Positions 1 to 6,713 of a stretch of 15,670 bases of DNA are shown one piece after another. Source of the stretch: Thermoanaerobaculia bacterium (GTDB taxonomy: Bacteria; Acidobacteriota; Thermoanaerobaculia; Multivoradales; UBA5704); the NCBI GenBank assembly GCA_030150965.1, contig JASLEW010000465.1, forward strand, positions 1 to 15,670. The letters are read 5' to 3'. Under the pieces are notes generated by a model. The model was not told the DNA's origin. It worked only from the letters and a program-made list of their open reading frames with translations, and did no database searches. A program made the translations under genes and the position numbers. Each line of letters begins with the position of its first letter. Position 1 is the first letter of the stretch.

Positions 1-63
1 TGATCTTGGTGCAGAGGACCGTCGGGCACGTCGCGGCCGGCGGATCGCACCCACGTCGGTCAG

Positions 64-276
64 CGGACAGCAGGGGTCCGATGCGGTGTCCGTCGCCCCC
101 CCGATCACGTTGTGGAGCACGCCACCGGCCGCGAACAGGAGCTGCTGGACCTGGCGGCGGACCTCGGCGCCGCGGGCAGCGCGGCGGTGGGGCAGGACCG
201 GCTGGTCTCCGGCCTGGGCGGCGTCGGCAAGACACGCCTCGCGATCTCACTCCGCGAGCTGTTCCCTGTGTCCTCC
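64..276 (+). pseudogene. P-loop NTPase fragment (STAND/AfsR-like ATPase remnant)
   Basis: A short reading frame contains a segment resembling the start of a STAND-type ATPase domain. It has TGREQELLDLAADL, which looks like the usual 'GRE.EL..L' lead-in, followed about 20 residues later by a Walker A motif, GLGGVGKTRLA. In AfsR/SARP- or LuxR-type regulators this order is typical and several hundred residues follow. Here the frame loses similarity after the motif (about position 270) and stops near 330, just before transposase sequence begins. No start codon or ribosome binding site is convincing. I infer a broken piece of a regulatory ATPase, possibly truncated by the adjoining insertion sequence. 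The match is short, so a chance resemblance is possible. Confidence 0.35.
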
Positions 277-388
277 AGTGTCCCAGCTGTCTTCTGGTGT
301 CCTTCGCTCGGCGGCTGCAAACTCTGTTGATAGAGTACATTACGAGACAAGGAAGGCCGCCAGAGGACACGGGCGAACATGGCTCGAG

Positions 389-640
389 TCAGCCCGCCGC
401 GATCAGCTCTGGGTGGCGGACATCACCTACATCCCGACCTGGACGGGCTTGCTGTACCTCGCCGTCGTCCTGGACGCCTGGAGCCGGCGGTTCGTCGGCT
501 GGGGCGATGGCGATGCATCTGCGCACCGAACTCGTCCTCGACGCCTTGAACATGGCGCTGGGGCAGCGTCGTCCCGGCGAGGTGATTCATCACTCCGATC
601 AAGGAACGCAGTACACGTCGATCGCCGCCCTGATGACCGC
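389..640 (+). pseudogene. IS3-family transposase remnant (rve/DDE integrase), frameshifted
   Basis: The core of an IS3-family OrfB transposase is readable in two frames. From about 401 the frame gives DQLWVADITYIPTWTGLLYL and then AVVLDAWSRRFVGW, containing the first catalytic Asp in the 'ADITY' motif. At about 503-507 the reading shifts by one base. The next frame continues with MHLRTELVLDALNMALGQRR and VIHHSDQGTQYTSIA, which carries the second catalytic Asp. Similarity ends near 630-640, and the third catalytic residue (the Glu in the usual 'CYDNA..E' region) is missing. OrfA, the OrfB N-terminus and terminal inverted repeats were not found. This is a dead, internally shifted remnant and not a functional element. 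The family assignment is secure because the motifs are highly conserved. Confidence 0.85.
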
Positions 641-944
641 TCATGCTTCGCGGAACCCGCCGGCCGTCGGGCCCAGGGAAGCCCGGGAAGGGTGGCAACG
701 CGTGCCCCAAGGCGCCGCGGCAGCACGATCTGCACGCAGCGAGGCCCCGGTGGCGGTTGCGACCTTCCCGTCCGCCCGGCCTGGCAGGTGGGTCGGTCAC
801 CGCTGCCTCGCCACCGGCCGGCATGCCCTCCCTGCCACCGCCCCCCGCCCGGGTCCCGCCCGCTCCCGCCTCTCCGGTGTCTGAGAGCGCTTCAGACGGG
901 CATGCGACCGGCGCCGCTCCGCCCCACGGCGTTGCGCCCGGGCG

Positions 945-1139
945 CGCGGGCTGCCGGCCGAGTACCGGTTCCTCCTCACGGCCCGCTTCCATCTCGGCAT
1001 GGAGGACCGCGAGGTGGCCGCAGTCACCGGTCTGGCGCCAGGCCCGGTGCCCGGACCGGCAAGGACCGGCTCCCCGGACGCGCGGGAACGCGTGCGGTCA
1101 GCTGGCCGGCGGAGGCGACGGCTGGATCAGCTCACTTGA
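945..1139 (+). pseudogene. Sigma-70 region 4 (ECF-like sigma factor) C-terminal remnant
   Basis: In one frame the sequence reads LPAEYRFLLTARFHLGMEDR and then EVAAVTGLAPG, ending at a stop at 1137-1139. This follows the sigma-70 region 4 pattern: 'LP.eyR..l.lr..lGl.d.EiA...G...GtV.sRl.RAR..LR', where the helix-turn-helix binds the -35 element. After 'LAPG' the expected 'TVRSRL.RAR' is disturbed (PVPGPARTGSPDARERVRSA). The upstream part of the frame is Arg-rich and unrecognisable, and a stop lies just before it at 882-884. I infer a degraded ECF-type sigma factor tail, convergent with and overlapping by 8 nt the next gene on the opposite strand. A very short independent HTH protein is less likely. 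Confidence 0.45.
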
Positions 1140-1509
1140 CGACGGTCGTGTTGCTGCCGCCGCGGCGCGAGCCGGCGGTGATCAGGGCGATCACGGCGAC
1201 GAGGGCGATCACGCCGACTGCGATCCAGAGCGGGCTCACCCAGACGCTGGTGGTCGAGTGCCTCTCGACCCCGCTGCTCGAGGGGCTGCCGCCTGAGGTG
1301 GCCGAGGTGGACGACGTGCTGCCCGACGACTGGCTGCCGGAGGACTGGCTCGCGGAGCCCTGCGACTCGGTCTGCGCCAGGGCGAGGGCGGCCACGCCGA
1401 GCGTGCTCGCCGAGGGCCGCGGCTGGGCCTGGGCATGAGCGCCCAGCAGCAGGGCGACGGCGAGGACGGCGATCAGCACGAGCGCAAGAAGGGAGTTCGA
1501 TCGGCGCAT
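1132..1509 (-). CDS. Small secreted/membrane protein with Ser/Gly-rich linker
   Basis: The predicted protein has 125 aa. Residues 1-26 form a typical signal peptide or N-terminal membrane helix: MRRSN, then a Leu/Ala/Val-rich stretch ending in AHA. Residues about 48-80 are a low-complexity Ser/Gly/Thr/Gln linker. Residues about 91-112 (VSPLWIAVGVIALVAVIALI) form a clear transmembrane helix followed by a basic tail. The start is well supported by an AAGGAGCT Shine-Dalgarno sequence a few bases before the ATG at 1509. A longer upstream reading frame exists, but its extra sequence does not look coding. The topology would place a flexible linker outside the cytoplasm with the C-terminal helix as an anchor. 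I do not recognise a family and assign no function. It faces the sigma-factor remnant tail to tail with an 8-nt overlap. Confidence 0.75.
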   Translation of the reverse strand: MRRSNSLLALVLIAVLAVALLLGAHAQAQPRPSASTLGVAALALAQTESQGSASQSSGSQSSGSTSSTSATSGGSPSSSGVERHSTTSVWVSPLWIAVGVIALVAVIALITAGSRRGGSNTTVVK

Positions 1510-1830
1510 GGTGAGCTCCTTTTCGGGTGCGGCGGACGACATCTCCACCGTTGCGCCATGGCAAGAGCAAGACCCGGGCCAGGGATGCTGGGCTGGGCCG
1601 GAACCCGGGCTTTGGTAGTGTCCTAGATCAGGTTGCCCCAAGAGGGACGAGTGCCGAGGAATCTCGCCGGGACGGCGAGCGCTCGCGCCAGCGCCCTGCT
1701 CCACTCCTGTGTGGTGTGGCCGGGTGTTTGCGGCGAGGGGTGATGCCCCGAACTCATCGGAGTGGGGCCGTCTATATCCGGGAGGGTGCGGCGCTCCGCG
1801 CGGGCGGCCGGCGTCCGTCGGAGATCCCGC
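1510..1830. other. Intergenic stretch without a recognisable gene
   Basis: About 320 bases separate the start of the small membrane protein on the minus strand from a possible small ORF on the plus strand. I see the Shine-Dalgarno sequence of the minus-strand gene at its edge. I could not support a -10/-35 pair or a conserved protein on either strand. Frames that stay open here give Arg/Pro/Ser-rich peptides typical of GC-rich shadows. Confidence 0.5.
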
Positions 1831-2037
1831 ATGCCTTCGAGGCTGAGCGGCCTTTTCGCCGCGCTGAGCGCTGTCCTCAGCGTCTTCACGCCGCAGGCGA
1901 TCGTTGCGGCTGCCGGCGGGTTCGAGGCGTTCGATGCCTGGTCGACGGCTGGTCTCGCGCTGGTGGCTTTTCTGGCCATACTGGCGGTGGCGCACAGCGC
2001 CCTGCGTGTTCCTGCGCCAGCTGGCGGCGCCGGCTGA
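1831..2037 (+). CDS. Possible 68-aa membrane peptide
   Basis: A short frame begins with an ATG preceded by GGAG at a 7-nt spacing (1820-1823) and ends at a TGA. The peptide has a basic start (MPSRL), a hydrophobic first half (residues about 6-29), an acidic/aromatic joint (FEAFDAW) and a second hydrophobic helix (residues about 40-57), ending in a Pro/Ala/Gly-rich tail. That looks like a two-helix membrane hairpin. A longer in-frame GTG/ATG start region upstream is Arg-rich and less plausible. No family is recognised. It lies between two minus-strand genes and is followed directly by a 12-bp palindrome. It could be a chance ORF; the Shine-Dalgarno position and hydrophobic pattern are the only support. 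Confidence 0.4.
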   Translation: MPSRLSGLFAALSAVLSVFTPQAIVAAAGGFEAFDAWSTAGLALVAFLAILAVAHSALRVPAPAGGAG

Positions 2038-2040
2038 TGA

Positions 2041-2052
2041 GCTGAGCTCAGC
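2041..2052. repeat. Perfect 12-bp palindrome between convergent ORFs
   Basis: GCTGAGCTCAGC is its own reverse complement. It sits 3 nt after the stop of the possible 68-aa peptide and about 65 nt before the end of the CPBP protease gene, which converges on it. A second, looser inverted repeat (GGCCTC at 2078-2083 with GAGGCC at 2100-2105) follows. Neither is trailed by a T-run, so a classical intrinsic terminator cannot be claimed. Confidence 0.3.
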
Positions 2053-2116
2053 GGGCCAGGAGCGCTGAGAGGTCCGCGGCCTCAAGACCTCCGGGCGCCG
2101 AGGCCACGAGCGCGTC

Positions 2117-3004
2117 TCAGACCGCCAGGCGGGGGTAGGTCAGCAGCAGGAAGTGCACGGCGTTGAGGCCGAAGTGCGCCAGGACCGCCATCTCGAGGCG
2201 CCCCGAGGCGCGGAAGGCCAGGGCGTAGCCGAGCCCCGCCAACGCGGCGAGCAGGACGTAGGACCACCCGCCGGCCCAATGGGCCAGCCCGAACAGCGCC
2301 GCGCTCCCGCCGACGGCCAGCGGCTGCCCGCCGCCGAAGCCGGCGAGCGTCCGGCCCAGCTCCCGCTGCAGGAAGCCGCGGAAGAACGCCTCTTCAGCGA
2401 CGCAGGTGAAGAAGAGGTTGGTCACGGCCCAGGGCCAGAAGAACGAGGTCCACTTTGGAGCGAGCGCGACCTGGCCGAGCGCCAGGGCCAGCCCCAGCAC
2501 GAGGGCAATGGTGGCGACGATCCATGGTGCGGCGCGCCGCAGGGCCACCAGCCAGTCCCGGCGGGACTGAAGCAGCCCTTGGCCGAGGATGCCGGTCAGC
2601 AGCAGACCGACCAGCGCCTTGTCGAAGCTCAGGTACCGCGTGTAGGGGGAGGCGCGCGCGGTGAGGACCAGGTCTCGCACCAGAACCGGGTTGTGAAAGC
2701 CCGGCAGCAGGTGCGCTCCGAGCAGGAGCGCCAGGATCGCGACGGCCGCCGCCGCCGGCAGCTGGAGGCGGCGCCGCCAGGTGGCAGGTGTCCCCTGTCC
2801 CCTCCGATAGAGCCAGCAGGCGACCGCCAGGAGGGCGGGCCAGACCACCGCGGGCCCGGTCAGAACGCCGCTCCAATACCCGCAGCCCAGAGCGCCGAGG
2901 AGCGCCGCCACCCAGACCGCCGGCCGGAGCCAGAGCCCGACGATGGCCAGGAGCAGGAACCCGTACGTGACGAGCACCGGCGGCGGCAGGCGGGCCAGCT
3001 CCAT
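2117..3004 (-). CDS. CPBP family intramembrane glutamic protease (Rce1/CAAX-like)
   Basis: The predicted protein has 295 aa and about eight hydrophobic segments. The C-terminal half has the three hallmark motifs of the CPBP (CAAX protease and bacteriocin-processing) family: CVAEEAFFRGFLQ with the catalytic Glu204-Glu205 and Arg209, ALFGLAHW with His242, and LAHFGLNAVHF with His277 and Asn281. These residues form the active site in Rce1-type glutamic intramembrane endopeptidases, which cleave substrates within or near the membrane. The start is the ATG at 3004, preceded by AAGGGAG. A longer in-frame extension upstream to 3331 is Pro/Arg-rich and not credible. The N-terminal half (several helices) is longer than in minimal CPBP proteins. 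The substrate is unknown, and no bacteriocin or sorting-signal partner is obvious nearby. The gene stands alone. Confidence 0.9.
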   Translation of the reverse strand: MELARLPPPVLVTYGFLLLAIVGLWLRPAVWVAALLGALGCGYWSGVLTGPAVVWPALLAVACWLYRRGQGTPATWRRRLQLPAAAAVAILALLLGAHLLPGFHNPVLVRDLVLTARASPYTRYLSFDKALVGLLLTGILGQGLLQSRRDWLVALRRAAPWIVATIALVLGLALALGQVALAPKWTSFFWPWAVTNLFFTCVAEEAFFRGFLQRELGRTLAGFGGGQPLAVGGSAALFGLAHWAGGWSYVLLAALAGLGYALAFRASGRLEMAVLAHFGLNAVHFLLLTYPRLAV

Positions 3005-3889
3005 GAGGCTCCCTTCCGTGCTGGGGGGGCGGCGCAAGGGCGCTCTTCCCGGGCGGGAGACTAGCATTTCCGGCGCCGGTCGGACGCGAGCCGGCGGGGG
3101 CGCGGGGGGCGGCCGCAAGGTCGGCACTGCCGGCCGGAAACTACCGCGGTTGTGGCGCGGAGCCTCGCCGCCTACCGCGCAAACGCGCGGCATGACGCAG
3201 GGCTCGCCTTTGCGTCCGAGGCTTCGGGCCAGGACAGAGTTGCGGAAACCGTCGTGGCGTGGGCACTCATGGGCACCTGTGTCAGCCTGGTTGTGATCAG
3301 GGTCCTTGCGAGGCAGTGGCGCGCGGCGCACTTCAAGACCGGTCCCGCGAGGGATCTTCTGTCACGAGCCGAAAGACAAGCTATGACCCTTGGCTCCATC
3401 GTTGGAGCTGTTGGTGGACTGTTGCTCGCACAGTGGCTGCTCCCTTCGCTGTTCCTTGGGTCTATGACCATGCTCCGGGCGCCCAGCAGGGCAACGTGGG
3501 TTTCCCTCGTTCTCGGCTTCCTTGGCGGAGGCCGGCGAGGTCGGCGGCGCAGGGCTCGAGGGTGCTGGAGCTGACGCGGATCATGAGGTCGCCGCGAGGG
3601 CTGCGACCATCGACGCCGTGTCCGACAGCAGCGAGCGGGATGCCCAGGGAGCCGGTCTGCGGCCCCGCGAGTGAGGTCGGCGGACCTTTCTCGCCGGCGG
3701 CGAAGGCCGAGCGCACCCGGTCCTCGGTGGCGCGCCACGCGGTGGCTGCAGGGCGAGGCGACTGTGGCGAGGGTGCCGTCGCGGGCGGCGAAGATGCTGC
3801 CGGGGCGGCCCGCTGTAGCGCTCCAGGGCGAGCCCGTCCGGTCTGGCGACCAGGCTCGCAGGACGAAGCGCCTGGCCAAGGCCCGGGCT
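3005..3889. other. Long stretch without a recognisable gene
   Basis: Between the CPBP protease and the AraC regulator lie 885 bases in which no frame on either strand gives a protein I recognise. All open frames are rich in Arg, Pro, Ser and Gly. One plus-strand frame (3152-3574) has two hydrophobic segments and is listed separately. On the minus strand, 3580-3880 has short pieces with plausible composition in different frames, which may mean a decayed gene, but I could not identify a parent family. Confidence 0.45.
3152..3574 (+). CDS. Doubtful small membrane protein ORF
   Basis: The frame could start at a GTG (3152) or, more conservatively, at an ATG at 3269. It contains two hydrophobic segments: a first around ALMGTCVSLVVIRVLA and a second, LGSIVGAVGGLLLAQWLLP, separated by a charged, basic and polar stretch (ARQWRAAHFKTGPARDLL). 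This is the kind of pattern seen in a two-helix membrane protein. Base composition in 3290-3460 is less GC-rich than in the neighbouring genes. The last 20 residues are an Arg/Gly run typical of a non-coding frame, so the protein may have been truncated or shifted. No clear Shine-Dalgarno sequence was found. No family is recognised. Confidence 0.25.
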   Translation: MARSLAAYRANARHDAGLAFASEASGQDRVAETVVAWALMGTCVSLVVIRVLARQWRAAHFKTGPARDLLSRAERQAMTLGSIVGAVGGLLLAQWLLPSLFLGSMTMLRAPSRATWVSLVLGFLGGGRRGRRRRARGCWS

Positions 3890-4909
3890 TCAGGCGCGAG
3901 AGCCTTTCTGCTCTGGTCGCGATCGCCAGCGGCTTGGCGTCGTCCCCTCCCATGAACGGAACGCGCGATAGAAAGAGTTCGGGTCTTCATAGCCCACGAG
4001 GTGCGCCAGCCGGCTGATCTCGATCGACTCCTGCCGCAGGTAGGTCCGCGCGAGCTCCTGCCGCGCCTCGACGCGCAGGTGCCTGAACGTCGCTCCTTCC
4101 TCGGCGATCTGGCGCTGCAGCGTCCGGCTGCTCACGCCGAGCTCCCGCGCGACGGCCTGGATGTCCGCTCGACCGTCGGCGAGCAGGCGCTTGAGCGTCC
4201 ACTTCACCTGTTCGCGGACGGCGCCGTTCGGCTGCTGGCGCGAGACCGCCTGCAGCAGCGACGGCTGCAGCATCTCGAGGAGCTCCGGGTTGTGCGTGGC
4301 GAACGGGCGAGCGAGATCGCTGGCGCGCAGCACGAGCGTGTCACGCGCGGCGCCGAAGCGCACACCGCAGCCGAAGAAGCCTTCGTAGACGCGCCGCGCT
4401 CCGCGCGGTCGTGCGAGCTCCACGCGGATCGGTTTCAACTCCGTCTGCGTCCCCCGCCGCCCGAGCTCGAGGATCAAGGCGAGCGTGGCATCCACGAGCA
4501 GCGGCGGGGTCGGTTCCGTCGCGTGCGTCCAGGCGATCGCGACGGTGCATTCTCCCCGCGCCTCGTGGAGGTGCATATCCTCGGGAGTGCACAGCTGCTT
4601 GAACCGGGCGAGGCGCCCCAGCGCATCGCGGTAGTCGCGGGCGTGAAACGAGGCGAGGGTCGATGGTGGAAGCTGGCCGATCTCCAACTCGCGCCCGAAG
4701 CGCAGCCCGAGATCCGGCTGCGGGCGCAGCTCCGCGACGCTGCGCCAGAGCGCGAAGAATTGCGCCGTGGTGACGGACGTCCTGTCGCCGTCATGGAGCG
4801 CGAGCGGCAGCCGGCTCTGGCGCAGCACGGCCATGGGAGTGAGCCCCTGCCGCTCGAGCCAGCTCCAGACAACCTTCGGGACCCTGAAGCGGTCCGCAAC
4901 GCGCACCAT
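3890..4909 (-). CDS. AraC-family transcriptional regulator (Arabinose_bd-like sensor + HTH_18)
   Basis: The predicted protein has 339 aa, the usual length for this subgroup. The N-terminal two-thirds resemble the ligand-sensing domain of OruR/ArgR-like AraC proteins (Pfam Arabinose_bd type), with 'LGLRFGRELEIGQLP' near residue 80. The C-terminal 107 residues form the DNA-binding domain. The first helix-turn-helix is IQAVARELGVSSRTLQRQIA. The second lies near residues 297-329 and contains the signature ISRLAHLVGYEDPNSFYRAF followed by W..TTPSRWR. The start chosen is the ATG at 4909. An in-frame extension to 5035 exists, but the family begins near 'VADRFRVPKVV'. The Shine-Dalgarno sequence is weak. 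It diverges from the aldehyde oxidoreductase operon, so it probably controls that operon and perhaps itself. The effector is unknown. Confidence 0.9.
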   Translation of the reverse strand: MVRVADRFRVPKVVWSWLERQGLTPMAVLRQSRLPLALHDGDRTSVTTAQFFALWRSVAELRPQPDLGLRFGRELEIGQLPPSTLASFHARDYRDALGRLARFKQLCTPEDMHLHEARGECTVAIAWTHATEPTPPLLVDATLALILELGRRGTQTELKPIRVELARPRGARRVYEGFFGCGVRFGAARDTLVLRASDLARPFATHNPELLEMLQPSLLQAVSRQQPNGAVREQVKWTLKRLLADGRADIQAVARELGVSSRTLQRQIAEEGATFRHLRVEARQELARTYLRQESIEISRLAHLVGYEDPNSFYRAFRSWEGTTPSRWRSRPEQKGSRA

Positions 4910-5009
4910 GGTCGACGTGCCCTCGTGCCTCGCCGGCCGCGGCTCCGCCTGTCGCCAGTCGCGGCACTCCTTGCTGGTCGAAAGGTTAGCACGGCCCCGC
5001 CAGGAAAAT

Positions 5010-5040
5010 GGCGCGTCATGCAAGTACATTGGCACGCGCC
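5010..5040. promoter_or_regulatory. Candidate operator: 7-bp inverted repeat in divergent intergenic region
   Basis: GGCGCGT (5010-5016) and ACGCGCC (5034-5040) are perfect reverse complements separated by 17 bp. The element lies about 100 bp from both the araC-type gene start and the operon start. Between the arms is an AT-richer stretch (catgcaagtacattggc). Position and symmetry fit a regulator binding site. AraC proteins more often bind direct repeats, so the assignment to this regulator is an inference. Confidence 0.35.
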
Positions 5041-5140
5041 GCTAGTTACCGCCTGAGCCCAGGAGCCACAGACTCCTCTGCGTCGTGCGCGTCTGCCGGC
5101 GCGGCGAGGCGACGAGATTGAGGACGACGAGGAGAGAAGG

Positions 5141-5659
5141 ATGAGCGCCACGGCGCAGCCGTTGTCGTTGACCAGGACGGTCACCACGCGCGTGCGGGTC
5201 AACGGTAGGTCGATGTCGGTGACCCATGAGGCACGGGTGTCGCTGCTCGACCTGCTGCGGGAGCGTCTTCAGCTCACCGGCACCAAGAAGGGCTGCAACG
5301 AGGGGGCATGCGGGGTTTGCACGGTGCTGGTGGACGGGTGCCGGGTCAATGGGTGCATGATCCTGGCCGCCTCCTGCGATGGCCGGGAGGTCACCACGGT
5401 CGAAGGTCTGGCCGGGCCCGATGGCAGCCTGCACGCGGTGCAGCAGGCGTTCATCGATCACGACGCCTTCCAATGCGGTTACTGCACCTCCGGCCAGCTG
5501 GTCTCGGCCGTGGCCTGTATCCGGGAAGGCCACACGGGCTCCGCGGCGGAGATCGCCGAGTGGATGAGCGGCAACCTCTGCCGTTGCGCCGCCTATCCGC
5601 AGATCGTCGCCGCCGTGGCGCAGGCGGCGCAGGCCGGAGGGGGAAAGGATCATGCGTGA
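5141..5659 (+). CDS. Molybdenum hydroxylase [2Fe-2S] subunit (PaoA/YagT-like)
   Basis: The predicted protein has 172 aa. It is the small electron-transfer subunit of a xanthine dehydrogenase/aldehyde oxidoreductase family enzyme. The N-terminal ferredoxin-like cluster uses Cys52, Cys57, Cys60 and Cys72 (GCNEGACGVCTVLVDGCRVN, then GC). The C-terminal four-helix cluster uses Cys112, Cys115, Cys147 and Cys149 (FQCGYCTSGQL and GNLCRCAAY). Both clusters are complete, so it should be functional. Electrons would pass from the molybdenum site of the large subunit to the FAD subunit. E. coli PaoA has a Tat signal; none is seen here, so the enzyme is predicted to be cytoplasmic. The start ATG has GGAG at a 6-nt spacing. 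The stop overlaps the next gene by 8 nt, so the two are translationally coupled. Confidence 0.95.
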   Translation: MSATAQPLSLTRTVTTRVRVNGRSMSVTHEARVSLLDLLRERLQLTGTKKGCNEGACGVCTVLVDGCRVNGCMILAASCDGREVTTVEGLAGPDGSLHAVQQAFIDHDAFQCGYCTSGQLVSAVACIREGHTGSAAEIAEWMSGNLCRCAAYPQIVAAVAQAAQAGGGKDHA

Positions 5660-6713
5660 CTTCGCCTTTGCGCGCGCCACCGCTCTGCCCCAGGCGGTGG
5701 CGGCGCTCGCCGATGGAGCGGTCGCCATCGCCGGCGGCACCGAGCTGCTCAACTGGATGCGTCTCGGCATCGCCGACGCGGACGCCGTCGTCGACATCGG
5801 TCGGCTGGCGGAGCTGCGCGGGATCACGGTTCAGGGCGACGTCCTGCGCATCGGCGCGCTGGCGACGCTCAACGAGGTCGGCGAAAGCGAGCTGGTGCGC
5901 ACGGCGGCGCCGGTCCTCGCCCAGGCGTGCCTCAAGGCCGCGTCGGCGCAGCTGCGCAATCTCGCGACGATCGGCGGCAATGCCCTGCAGAAGACGCGCT
6001 GTCCCTACTTCCGGGTGGAGGCGGCGGATCCCGGCGCGCTGCCGTGGCCGTGCAACAAGCGTGCTCCCGGAACGGGTTGCGCCGCCCGGGACAGCGGCTA
6101 CGCGCGCCTGGCGCTCTTCGGCGGCACCGACGAGTGCGTGGCGACGCAGCCGTCGGACCCCGCCGTGGCGCTGGCGGCGCTCGACGCCACCGTGCACGTG
6201 GCCGGCGCCGCCGGCACGCGCGAGATCCCGATGACGGACTTCCATCTGACGCAGCAAGAGGCCGCGCGGGTCCATCCACCCCTGGCGGGTGGCCCCGGCG
6301 GGCCGCGCGGCGACGGCGCCTCCGTGGGCGTGGAGAATCGCCTGCGCCGCGGCGAGCTGATCGTTGCGTACAGCCTGCCGATCGACGACGTGTCGCGGCA
6401 CTCGGCGTACCTGAAGGTGCGCGAGCGCGAGTCCTACGAGTACGCACTGGTCGCGGTCGCCGCCGCGGTGGCGTTGGATGGCGCACGCATCCGCGCCGCG
6501 CGCATCGCGCTCGGTTCCGTGGCGCAGAAGCCGTGGCGGCTGACGCCGGCCGAGACCGCGCTCGCCGGCCAGACGCTCGACGCATCGACGATCGACCGCG
6601 CGCTGGAGGCGGCGCTCGCCGCCGCGCGCCCCCCGGCCGGCAACGAGTTCAAGGTGGTGCTGGCGAGACATGCCGCGCGTCGCGCCCTGCTCGCCGCGGG
6701 AGGTGTCGCATGA
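5652..6713 (+). CDS. Molybdenum hydroxylase FAD-binding subunit with 4Fe-4S insert (PaoB/YagS-like)
   Basis: The predicted protein has 353 aa. It is the FAD-binding medium subunit of the PCMH/CoxM type. FAD-binding loops are visible as AIAGGTELLNWMRLG (residues about 25-39) and LRNLATIGGN (101-110). The segment after the second loop contains Cys117, Cys134, Cys143 and Cys162, in TRCPYF, PCNKRAPGTGC and GGTDECVA. This spacing matches the extra [4Fe-4S] cluster found in PaoB-like and 4-hydroxybenzoyl-CoA-reductase-like subunits and absent from CoxM. The subunit would accept electrons from the FeS protein and hand them to an external acceptor. It overlaps the upstream gene by 8 nt and the downstream gene by 4 nt (ATGA), which indicates one operon and fixed stoichiometry. 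Confidence 0.95.
   Translation: MRDFAFARATALPQAVAALADGAVAIAGGTELLNWMRLGIADADAVVDIGRLAELRGITVQGDVLRIGALATLNEVGESELVRTAAPVLAQACLKAASAQLRNLATIGGNALQKTRCPYFRVEAADPGALPWPCNKRAPGTGCAARDSGYARLALFGGTDECVATQPSDPAVALAALDATVHVAGAAGTREIPMTDFHLTQQEAARVHPPLAGGPGGPRGDGASVGVENRLRRGELIVAYSLPIDDVSRHSAYLKVRERESYEYALVAVAAAVALDGARIRAARIALGSVAQKPWRLTPAETALAGQTLDASTIDRALEAALAAARPPAGNEFKVVLARHAARRALLAAGGVA

Noticed and set aside
3005..3331. N-terminal extension of the CPBP protease frame up to 3331
   Set aside because: The added residues are Pro/Arg-rich and unlike the family. The ATG at 3004 has a good ribosome binding site and leads straight into a hydrophobic helix.
3580..3880. Possible decayed enzyme gene on the minus strand between the CPBP and AraC genes
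   Set aside because: Short pieces such as PGSIFAARDGTLATVASP look protein-like, but they are in different frames and I could not tie them to any family, so no gene is called.
4001..5056. Plus-strand 351-residue open frame opposite the AraC regulator
   Set aside because: It is the complement of the regulator's codons. It has no domain, and the minus strand has unmistakable HTH motifs.
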